Positions 6,242 to 12,680 of a stretch of 12,680 nucleotides of DNA are shown piece after piece; within the stretch, counting starts at the first letter, position 1, and each line of letters opens with the position of its first letter. The stretch lies in NCBI GenBank assembly GCA_934662525.1, contig CAKUKJ010000031.1:1-12680 (forward strand). The letters are read 5' to 3'. This DNA is from an uncultured Coriobacteriales bacterium. Its GTDB lineage: Bacteria; Actinomycetota; Coriobacteriia; Coriobacteriales; UMGS124. The position numbers and the translations under genes are program-made. The notes beneath the pieces were generated by a model. It saw only the letters and a list, made by a program, of their open reading frames with translations, did no database searches and was not told the DNA's origin.

Positions 6242-7102
6242 ATGCAGGGTACGAGATTCAAAACAGAGGACGAGCCCAAGCCTGCTCAGTCGCGTCGATC
6301 GTCGGGCGCGCACTTTGCCAAGCCGGCGTCGCATCCTGGGGAGACACCTCAAACGGGGCCCGCACCTGCCCCGGCGTCCGTGCGATCCATTCGCCTGCCT
6401 CAGCCGGTAGCCCAGACAAACAGGAGCATGGTGACAGGGGAGTTCGCAAAAGTGCCCGCGCCGAGCAGGCAGCCGTCGCCTGCTCAGCCGAGAAGCCAGG
6501 CGCCGCAGCAGCATGTGCAGCGGGCGCGGAAGGTCTCCCCTCTCAACTCGGCGGTCTTGCCTCGCATCGACCAGACGGAGACGGATGAGTCCGTGCGCCT
6601 GCGCCGTGCGGTCATCACAGGAGCATCGGGCTCGATGACGAAGATTCCATCGGGTGCGCCCGCTCATAAAGTGTCTGGAACAAACAGGGGATACTCTCGA
6701 TACAGCAACGGCTACTCCGAGAAGCCCGAGTCTCGCCAGCTGACGGATTACGTCGCCGCTTTCCAGACGGAGCCGACGCAAGGGGCGCCCGCGTACTCAT
6801 GGCTTGCGTTTGCGGTGTACGGGGCGTTCTCCGTCGTGGCATGCGTCGCGTGGGCCGTCGTTGCGATGATGGCCGGCGAGGCCCCTTTGGCCGGCACAAG
6901 CCCGATGATGTTCGCCGGATTGGTTATCCTTGCATGTATCATCGCAGCGGCGCTGGTATGTGCGGTGGGAACGTCCGTGGTCACCTTGCGTTCGGGGCGC
7001 TTTGAGACCAGCGACGTGTGGGCCTCGGCGGTGGGAAAGTCTGCCCTCGTGCTCTTGGGCAGCCTTATGGTTTGGATCGTGTGCGCAGCCATTGTGAGCT
7101 AA
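6242..7102 (+). CDS. Unrecognised protein: long Pro/Arg-rich N-terminal region plus three membrane segments
   Basis: I do not recognise this 286-residue protein. Residues 1–175 are rich in Pro, Ser, Gln, Arg and Ala with no hydrophobic stretch, and are probably disordered and cytoplasmic. Residues about 186–210, 222–246 and 262–284 are strongly hydrophobic and likely cross the membrane, with a short SGRFETSD loop before the last. No signal peptide and no catalytic motif are visible. GAGGG at 6230–6234 gives a 7-base spacer to the ATG. It is divergent from rlmN and ends 30 bases before ddl, so it is probably co-transcribed with it. A link with cell-envelope synthesis is possible from context but not shown by sequence. 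Confidence 0.8.
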   Translation: MQGTRFKTEDEPKPAQSRRSSGAHFAKPASHPGETPQTGPAPAPASVRSIRLPQPVAQTNRSMVTGEFAKVPAPSRQPSPAQPRSQAPQQHVQRARKVSPLNSAVLPRIDQTETDESVRLRRAVITGASGSMTKIPSGAPAHKVSGTNRGYSRYSNGYSEKPESRQLTDYVAAFQTEPTQGAPAYSWLAFAVYGAFSVVACVAWAVVAMMAGEAPLAGTSPMMFAGLVILACIIAAALVCAVGTSVVTLRSGRFETSDVWASAVGKSALVLLGSLMVWIVCAAIVS

Positions 7103-7132
7103 GGGCTGCACGAGGAAGAAAGAAGAGAAAGC

Positions 7133-8074
7133 ATGCCGTTTTCTCATGACATGAAGGTCGCCGTCGTCTACGGAGGGTCGAGCGACGAGCGCGAGGTGAG
7201 CCTTGCGAGCGGCCGCAATGCCGCCGAGGCGCTGACGAAGGCCGGGCTTGCGGTCGAGCTGGTGGACGCCCAGGACACCCGCGCAGCCATCAGGCGCCTG
7301 GCCGACGGCGGTTTCGACGTCGTCTTCATAGCGCTTCACGGCAAGGGCGGCGAGGACGGAACCATCCAGGGAGCCCTTGAGATGCTTCAAATCCCTTATA
7401 CGGGATCTGGGGTGGCTGCCAGTGCCATCGCAATGGACAAGTCGCGTTCTAAGGCATTGTATGGCCTTGCGGGCCTCTTCATGGCTCGCTCGGTGACCCT
7501 TTCGACGCCCGGGGAGCTTTCGGTGGAGGAGGTTCGTGCGGCGGTGGGTGACAAGTGCGTCGTCAAGCCGTGCGGCGACGGGTCGAGCGTGGGCATGAGC
7601 ATCGTCCACGATATGGCCGAGCTCCCCCATGCGCTGGAGGTTGCCTTTGCCTGCGGGCAGGCCGTCATGGTGGAGGAGTATGTGGGAGGCACGGAGGTCA
7701 CGGCGGCCGTCCTGGGCAACGCCGACCCCGAGCCGTTGCCGGTGATAGAGATCGTCCCTCATGCGGAGTTCTATGACTACGAGGTCAAATACAGTGCCAA
7801 CGGGGCCGACCACATCATTCCCGCCCGCCTGGACCCCGACGTGTATGCGCGCGTGCAAGACTGCGCCGTGCGCGCCCACAAAGCCCTGGGGTGCCGGGGT
7901 GTGAGCCGTTCCGACTTCATTGTGCGGGAAGACGGCACGCCTGTCATTCTGGAGACCAACACCATCCCCGGCATGACGGCGACATCCCTGCTCCCCGACG
8001 CCGCCTCGAAGGCCGGCATGGATTTCAGCGAGGTGTGCGTCAAGCTGCTTGAGCTTGCCATGGAGGGCCGCTGA
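7133..8074 (+). CDS. ddl: D-alanine–D-alanine ligase
   Basis: Ddl joins two D-alanines with ATP in the cytoplasm; the dipeptide is the end of the peptidoglycan stem and the target of vancomycin. The 313-residue product is full length, with an ATP-grasp fold. Seen: GGSSDEREVSL (14–24, with E19 equivalent to E. coli DdlB E15), HGKGGEDG (69–76), VKPCGDGSSVG (144–154), EEYVGGTEVT (181–190), YDYEVKY (214–220), R259/D261, E274 and N276 (LETNTIPGM), all in register with DdlB. The YDYxxKY loop is that of D-Ala-D-Ala rather than D-Ala-D-lactate ligases. The ribosome site is weak (GAGGAAG about 15 bases upstream). It follows the membrane-protein gene by 30 bases and ends before a parS-like site and terminator. 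Confidence 0.97.
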   Translation: MPFSHDMKVAVVYGGSSDEREVSLASGRNAAEALTKAGLAVELVDAQDTRAAIRRLADGGFDVVFIALHGKGGEDGTIQGALEMLQIPYTGSGVAASAIAMDKSRSKALYGLAGLFMARSVTLSTPGELSVEEVRAAVGDKCVVKPCGDGSSVGMSIVHDMAELPHALEVAFACGQAVMVEEYVGGTEVTAAVLGNADPEPLPVIEIVPHAEFYDYEVKYSANGADHIIPARLDPDVYARVQDCAVRAHKALGCRGVSRSDFIVREDGTPVILETNTIPGMTATSLLPDAASKAGMDFSEVCVKLLELAMEGR

Positions 8075-8120
8075 GAGACGACGCACTTCCGCCTGCTCCC
8101 CTTGCATCACGCAGCTCGCG

Positions 8121-8136
8121 TGTTTCATGTGAAACA
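8121..8136. promoter_or_regulatory. parS: parS-like site 3 (one mismatch)
   Basis: TGTTTCATGTGAAACA differs from the two exact parS sites only at position 8 (C to T), which breaks the central CACGTG. The outer palindrome extends one more base each side (8120–8137). It lies between the ddl stop and the ddl terminator, about 5.1 kb from site 2. ParB binding is likely but may be weaker. Confidence 0.6.
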
Positions 8137-8147
8137 CCGTGCATGAA

Positions 8148-8186
8148 AAACGCCCGCAACCCGGTGATTCCGGGTTGCGGGCGTTT
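8148..8186. terminator. Bidirectional terminator between ddl and the flavodoxin-like gene
   Basis: A 17-bp perfect stem (8148–8164 with 8170–8186; core CGCCCGCAACCCGG) closes on a 5-base loop. It is followed by TTTCTTT on the + side and a run of five Ts on the minus side. It serves the two converging genes. Confidence 0.93.
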
Positions 8187-8246
8187 CTTTGCCGGGCCTG
8201 TGCGCTGGCTGGGCATCTTCCGACGCCGCGTGACCGCACGCCTGTG

Positions 8247-8798
8247 TTATCGGGCGACGCTCTTTGCCGCCGCGACGATGGTCGCGCAGGCGTCGGTGTT
8301 GAATCGGTCCTGCTCCTCTCGCTCCCCCGAGGCGATTGCCAGCGCAAGCTTGTCGCCGCGCGTGAGCTTCTTCCCCTCGGCTTGCTTGGCGCGGTAGGTT
8401 TCCACAAGCTTGCCCATCTTGCCGCCAGGCTGGCAGTCCTTGTAGGAAAGGCCGCCGGGAAGAGCCTGGTAAAGGAAGGACTCCACGGGCAGGTCGCCGC
8501 AGTTGCGCATCTTGATCTGCTTCTCAAGGTCGGGGTTGAGCGATGCGATGCCCACGGAGAACACGATGAGGTTTTGCTCGCCGAAGTAAGAGCAACCCTC
8601 GATGATGCCGGAGATGCCCTCGATGCGGTTGTGATGCAGGGGGCCGCCATAGATGATGGTGGGATAGGTCGAGACGTTGAAGAGGTTGGCCTTTTGGATG
8701 GGCTTGATGGCGTAGTTGAGCGTCTCGGACAGGTACTCGGCATAGCGTTTGGTGTAACCGGTGAACGAGTTGTACAAGACGATGCCGTCTTTGGCCAT
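8247..8798 (-). CDS. Flavodoxin-domain protein (HemG/Flavodoxin_5-like)
   Basis: The 183-residue product begins with a flavodoxin-type FMN phosphate loop, YNSFTGYTKRYAEYL (residues 9–23). It continues with IIYGGPLHHNRIEGI (48–62) and SVGIASLNP (81–89), and has a FLYQALPGGLSYK segment (108–120) like that of HemG-type flavodoxin domains. About 45 further residues, charged and mostly helical, follow. Such proteins carry electrons via FMN in the cytoplasm; the partner is unknown, and heme synthesis genes are not nearby. AAGGAG before ATG 8798 has good spacing. It lies 71 bases after the minus-strand gene ending at 8870 and may share its transcript. It ends before a shared bidirectional terminator. 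Confidence 0.85.
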   Translation of the reverse strand: MAKDGIVLYNSFTGYTKRYAEYLSETLNYAIKPIQKANLFNVSTYPTIIYGGPLHHNRIEGISGIIEGCSYFGEQNLIVFSVGIASLNPDLEKQIKMRNCGDLPVESFLYQALPGGLSYKDCQPGGKMGKLVETYRAKQAEGKKLTRGDKLALAIASGEREEQDRFNTDACATIVAAAKSVAR

Positions 8799-8869
8799 GC
8801 ATGACTCCTTAAGAGAGATTCGAGCACAACGGAAAACGTATGCGCTAGTTGTACCTCAAACGAGCTGGA

Positions 8870-9529
8870 TTATGCCCCAAAGGCGCAGCGGCACACAAAG
8901 AAGAGAACGATCACGACGATGAGGATGCAGGCGACGACGCACCCTGCGATGACGCCCTTCTTGCCCGACACGATGCCCATGATGAGGCTGTCGGCGCCCG
9001 AGCGCTTCCGCTTGAAGATGACGCACCCGGAGTTGCGCTTCGTGTTGATGGGATAGGGATGCTGGTCGGGGCTCTCCCAGTCGCCGGTCGCAAGGACCTG
9101 GTCCCAGCCCTGCCCCGTGAGGCTGACGACGGGCCGCTTGCCCTGTGCGAGGCGCTCGGAGGTCTTCTTGGTGAAGGCGTCGAGGTTTGCGCGCTCCGTC
9201 ACCTGCGAGGCCTTGACGTTGTAGAACTGGTAGACGATCTCGGCGTGATAGAGCTTGTCGGCGTTGTCGTACCATACGAGCGACAGCCAGCAGGCGCCCT
9301 CGTTGCCGTTTGCCAGCGACTCGCGGATGGCGAGCTTGTTTTTGGGGTTGGCCATGCCGATGCGGTCGCCCGAGGGCGTGGACACCGTGAACTTGCCCGA
9401 ATCGGGCTGCCAAGCGAGTTTGAGCGGCATGCCGATGACGCAGGCGCTTGAGGCCAGAAGCTTGCTCGCCTCCTCGGTTATGTCATCGACGACGAGGTAG
9501 TCAGAAAAATAAACGTCAACTTTTCCCAT
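8870..9529 (-). CDS. Unrecognised protein with C-terminal membrane anchor
   Basis: I do not recognise this 219-residue protein. It has no N-terminal signal. A mixed alpha/beta soluble part (1–185) holds a WLSLVWYDNADKLYHAEIVY stretch (81–100) that looks like a beta hairpin. One strong membrane segment at about 193–213 is followed by a tail of only a few residues, and a basic KRKRSG…GKK region precedes it. The layout suggests a tail-anchored protein with its main domain in the cytoplasm. GGGGG before ATG 9529 serves as ribosome site. It is divergent from the DinG gene, with about 83 bases between starts, and upstream of the flavodoxin-domain gene on the same strand. Confidence 0.8.
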   Translation of the reverse strand: MGKVDVYFSDYLVVDDITEEASKLLASSACVIGMPLKLAWQPDSGKFTVSTPSGDRIGMANPKNKLAIRESLANGNEGACWLSLVWYDNADKLYHAEIVYQFYNVKASQVTERANLDAFTKKTSERLAQGKRPVVSLTGQGWDQVLATGDWESPDQHPYPINTKRNSGCVIFKRKRSGADSLIMGIVSGKKGVIAGCVVACILIVVIVLFFVCRCAFGA

Positions 9530-9612
9530 GCATCCCCCTTTTGATAGAGTGTGAAAAGGATACCATCACGCCTTGTGCATGTGGACGAACATCGGTGAGG
9601 AGCGACAACACT

Positions 9613-12600
9613 TTGAGCGAGACTATTCCTGAGGAGCTTGCCTCCATCATCATGCCAGGCTGCGACGAAGACGTCGCGGCGCGCTATGCCACATTGGCCC
9701 AAAGAGCTAGGATAGCGCAGTTTGGCCTGCTTGACGAGGACGTCGTTGTGCTCGACACCGAGACGACGGGGCTGGACTTCAAAGACTGCGAGCTTATCGA
9801 GGTCGCGGCGGCACGTCTGCGCGGAAACGACATCGTCGATACGTTTGACATGTTTGTGAAGCCCGAGAAGCCCATCCCCCCTGAGGTCGTGCAGATCACG
9901 GGCATCACAAACGAGCAGGTGGCGGACGCCCCGTGCGCGATGGAGGTGTGCGAGAAGCTTGTCGAGTTCGCCAAAGACGCCCCCATCGTCGCGCACAATT
10001 CGGCCTTCGACCGCCATTTCATGGAGAAGGGCCACGGCGGCCAGAGCGTGGGCGGGCCTTGGGTGGACTCGCTTGAGCTCTCGCGCATCGTGCTCCCGTG
10101 CCTGTCCTCGCACAAGCTGCACGACCTGTCGCGCGCCTTTGGGCTGCATGCCTCCACGCACCGCGCCATCGACGACGTCATCGCCACGTGCGGCCTGTGG
10201 CGCATTCTGCTCGTGGCCGCCTCGGATCTGCCTGCGGGCCTTGTGAACAAGCTCGCCCAGATGTACTCCGACGTCGCCTGGGGATACCGCCCGATATTCG
10301 CCCAGATGGCCGCCATGTCGCCCGACGAGCCGTTCTCCCTGGTGGATGCGCGCTCGCAGCGCTGCTCGCACATGCAAGTGAGCGTGCGCGAGGACGCCCG
10401 CGAGCTCGACGAGCAGTGCGGCCTCACCTACCCGGGAGACGCGGCCGTCAAGGCGGCGTTCGAGCCCGATGGCGTCGTGGGCAAGATGTATGCGGGATAC
10501 GAGCCGAGGGGCGAGCAGGTGCAGATGGCGCTCGAGGTGACGCGCGCCTTCCGCGAGAACAGGCCTGCGGCGCTCGAGGCGGGGACGGGCGTGGGAAAAT
10601 CCATCGCCTACCTGCTTCCCTCGGCCCTGCTGGCGAAAGCCAACGGCATCACCGTGGGCGTGGCCACAAAGTCGAACACCCTGGCCGACCAGCTCATCAA
10701 CCGAGAGCTGCCCCTGCTCAACAAGGCCCTGGGGGCCGACCTCACCTACACGGCGCTCAAGGGCTACGACAACTACCCATGCCTGCGCAAGGTCGCGCAG
10801 CTCGTGCGGCGCGGGAGCACGTCGGCCTCGGCGGCCGTGCCGAGCGTCTCTGAGCAGGCAGGAGTGCTGGAGGACGAGGCGGAAGAGGCCCGCACGGGCC
10901 GCAAGCTGCCCGAGCCCTCCGAGGAGCTGCTCGACGCGATCGCCGCAACGCTTGGATTTGCCGTTCAGTCCGCCGTGGGCGACGTGACGTCGCTGGGTGT
11001 GCGATGGGGCAAGATCCAGCGCAGCGACCTCACCAGTACCTCCTCGGAGTGCCAGAAGCGCCGTTGCCCGTTCTTTCCCAACAAGTGCTTCCTGCACCTC
11101 GCGCGCAAGCGCGCGCAGGGCTCCGACATCGTGGTGACCAACCACTCCCTGCTGTTTCGCCAGGTGGGCAGCGACATCGAGGTGCTGCCGCCCGCGCGCT
11201 TCTGGGTGGTTGACGAGGCCCACTCGGCCGAGGGCGAGGCGCGCAGGCAGTGGGCGCAGCGCGTGAACTCCCGCGAGGTGCAGGCGGCGTTCGACCTCAT
11301 GGGAGGCTCCTCGAGCGGCGCTTTGGGCATGCTGGCCCGTTCGGCGCGCAGCCGGGCCGCGTCTACCCTGCTCATGGGCCTCGTGAGCAAGACGGCAAGC
11401 GAGATGGCGCGCACGTTCATCGCCTCGGGCCTTTTCTTCGCCGACCTCAAGACGTTTTGCAAAAAGGTGTCTCCCAAGAAGGCCTACGACACGCAGAACG
11501 TCTGGATTGACGCACAGATGCGCGCAAACGAGCATTGGGCAGCCGTTGCGGAGTCGGGCGCGTCGTTCGCCGAGATTCTGGGCCATGCCCTTGAGTGCGC
11601 CCGCGACATCCAACAGGCGATGTCGGACGCCTCCAACCCCGACGCCGACCTGCAAGACCGCCTGAACGAGCTCATGGCGGCCGCCGGTGACCTGGACTGC
11701 ATCCACAAGGCGCTCCTTCTCATCCTCGACGGAGCGGACGAGCGCTACGTGTACTCGGCCTCGTTTACGCAGCGAACGGGTTTTGAGGCCTACGAGCTCG
11801 TTGCCGAGTCGATGGACGTGGGCGCCCAGCTTGCAAGCTCGTGGTATCCCGACATGAAGTCGGTCGTGTACTCGTCGGCCACGGTGGCCGTGGGGGACAA
11901 GTTCGACCACTTCGCCCATGAGGTGGGCCTCGACAGGGTGCGCGGCGGATATGCGAGCCTCAAGCTGGCGTCGAGCTACGATTTCGAGCACAACATGGGC
12001 ATCGCCGTCGTGCGCGACCTGCCCGACCCCACCAAGCAGAAAGAGGCCTTCACCGCGGAGCTGCCCCGCCTGCTCGTGGACATCCACCTTGCCATGGGAG
12101 GCAGCGTGCTCACGCTGTTCACGAGCCGCGCCGAGATGGACAAAATGTTCGAGATCGTGGCCCCCCAGCTTGCCCAGCACGGCCTTGAGCTGGCCTGTCA
12201 GTCGCGCAAGAGCAACGTGAGGCGCATCTCGGAGCATTTCGTGGCCGAGAAGTCGAGCTCGCTGTTTGCGCTCAAGTCGTTTTGGGAGGGGTTTGACGCA
12301 CAAGGCGACACGCTGCGCTGCGTCGTCATCCCGCGCCTTCCGTTCACGCCTCCCACCGAGCCCATCTCGCTAGAGCGCAAGCTGCGCGAGGGCAAGGACG
12401 CCTGGCGCAACCACGACTTGCCCGAGAGCGTGCTGACCTTCAAGCAGGCGGCCGGCAGGCTCATCCGCTCGGCGACCGACAAGGGCGTGCTCGTGCTTGC
12501 CGACCCGCGCCTGAGCGGCATGTGGTATGGGCGCGTGTTCATGGCGTCGCTGCCCAAGAAGGGGGCCGAGATGCTCGATGCCTCCGAGGTGGGAGACTAC

Positions 12601-12630
12601 CTGCGGAAATGGCGAGAGGAGCACGAGTAG
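9613..12630 (+). CDS. dinG: DnaQ-type exonuclease fused to DinG-family (XPD-like) helicase
   Basis: The 1005-residue product joins a DEDDh 3'–5' exonuclease domain to a superfamily 2 helicase of the DinG/XPD group. Exonuclease motifs: VVLDTETTGLD (D48, E50), HNSAFD (128–133) and HRAIDD (H183, D188). Helicase motifs: Walker A EAGTGVGKS (322–330), DEAH (534–537) and QAAGRLIRS (945–953). Four cysteines, C390, C480, C485 and C492 (ECQKRRCPFFPNKC), sit where E. coli DinG and XPD bind a 4Fe-4S cluster. The likely role is DNA repair or resolving unusual DNA structures. Start: TTG 9613, ten bases after GAGGAG (9597–9602). ATG 9652 or GTG 9595 are possible; reading further upstream would run into the divergent gene. 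High GC; the gene ends 50 bases before the window end, and nothing recognisable follows. Confidence 0.93.
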   Translation: MSETIPEELASIIMPGCDEDVAARYATLAQRARIAQFGLLDEDVVVLDTETTGLDFKDCELIEVAAARLRGNDIVDTFDMFVKPEKPIPPEVVQITGITNEQVADAPCAMEVCEKLVEFAKDAPIVAHNSAFDRHFMEKGHGGQSVGGPWVDSLELSRIVLPCLSSHKLHDLSRAFGLHASTHRAIDDVIATCGLWRILLVAASDLPAGLVNKLAQMYSDVAWGYRPIFAQMAAMSPDEPFSLVDARSQRCSHMQVSVREDARELDEQCGLTYPGDAAVKAAFEPDGVVGKMYAGYEPRGEQVQMALEVTRAFRENRPAALEAGTGVGKSIAYLLPSALLAKANGITVGVATKSNTLADQLINRELPLLNKALGADLTYTALKGYDNYPCLRKVAQLVRRGSTSASAAVPSVSEQAGVLEDEAEEARTGRKLPEPSEELLDAIAATLGFAVQSAVGDVTSLGVRWGKIQRSDLTSTSSECQKRRCPFFPNKCFLHLARKRAQGSDIVVTNHSLLFRQVGSDIEVLPPARFWVVDEAHSAEGEARRQWAQRVNSREVQAAFDLMGGSSSGALGMLARSARSRAASTLLMGLVSKTASEMARTFIASGLFFADLKTFCKKVSPKKAYDTQNVWIDAQMRANEHWAAVAESGASFAEILGHALECARDIQQAMSDASNPDADLQDRLNELMAAAGDLDCIHKALLLILDGADERYVYSASFTQRTGFEAYELVAESMDVGAQLASSWYPDMKSVVYSSATVAVGDKFDHFAHEVGLDRVRGGYASLKLASSYDFEHNMGIAVVRDLPDPTKQKEAFTAELPRLLVDIHLAMGGSVLTLFTSRAEMDKMFEIVAPQLAQHGLELACQSRKSNVRRISEHFVAEKSSSLFALKSFWEGFDAQGDTLRCVVIPRLPFTPPTEPISLERKLREGKDAWRNHDLPESVLTFKQAAGRLIRSATDKGVLVLADPRLSGMWYGRVFMASLPKKGAEMLDASEVGDYLRKWREEHE

Positions 12631-12680
12631 GCGAGCAGGCGCCGCACACGTCTTTGCAGGTCGGCGTTGCATGCCTGATG

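Noticed and set aside
6797..8827. Minus-strand open frame of 676 codons across ddl and the flavodoxin-domain gene
   Set aside because: It crosses two genes with clear motifs in other frames and passes straight through the terminator at 8148–8186; composition is low-complexity.
9478..12303. Minus-strand open frame of 941 codons opposite dinG
   Set aside because: It mirrors the exonuclease–helicase gene, whose motifs are unmistakable. Long antisense frames are common in high-GC genes; the translation is low-complexity (His/Arg/Gly/Leu-rich) with no family motif.

Overview
This window looks like an origin-proximal segment of an actinobacterial chromosome. The order yidD–yidC–jag–rsmG–parA–parB is the conserved block that usually sits next to dnaA/rpmH/rnpA. 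Exact ParB-binding parS sites lie inside it. The short YidC without a cleavable signal peptide, the mixture of Firmicutes-like and actinobacterial traits, and the high-GC right half point to the class Coriobacteriia (Olsenella/Atopobium/Collinsella-like). That placement is inference from gene order and protein character, not from a database search.

Left part (1–5060), all on the + strand: the 3' end of yidD; yidC (membrane insertase); an intergenic region with a 14-bp perfect inverted repeat and an exact parS; jag/khpB (KH-R3H RNA-binding protein) ending at a strong terminator; then a second transcription unit rsmG – (exact parS) – parA – parB – small membrane-anchored protein, ending at a bidirectional terminator shared with rlmN. 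The genes cover membrane-protein biogenesis, ribosome modification and chromosome segregation.

Right part (5090–12680) is visibly richer in G+C. It holds rlmN on the minus strand; a divergent pair of + genes (an unrecognised proline-rich membrane protein and ddl, D-alanine–D-alanine ligase); a third, one-mismatch parS-like site and another bidirectional terminator; two minus-strand genes (flavodoxin-domain protein, and an unrecognised protein with a C-terminal membrane anchor); and a long + strand DnaQ-exonuclease/DinG-helicase fusion that ends 50 bases before the window does.

How the genes work together: YidD and YidC act in membrane-protein insertion. RsmG (16S rRNA m7G) and RlmN (23S rRNA/tRNA m2A) modify the translation apparatus. 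ParA, ParB and parS form the chromosome partition system, with one parS overlapping the likely parAB promoter. Ddl makes the D-Ala-D-Ala peptidoglycan precursor. DinG probably acts in DNA repair. No stretch longer than 300 bases lacks a gene; the longest gap, 1823–2095, holds a terminator, a second hairpin and a probable promoter. I saw no rRNA, tRNA, CRISPR array, insertion sequence or DnaA-box cluster. I did not find a clearly new multi-gene system; the most unusual items are the folded element upstream of jag, the parS arrangement, and the three unrecognised membrane-associated proteins.
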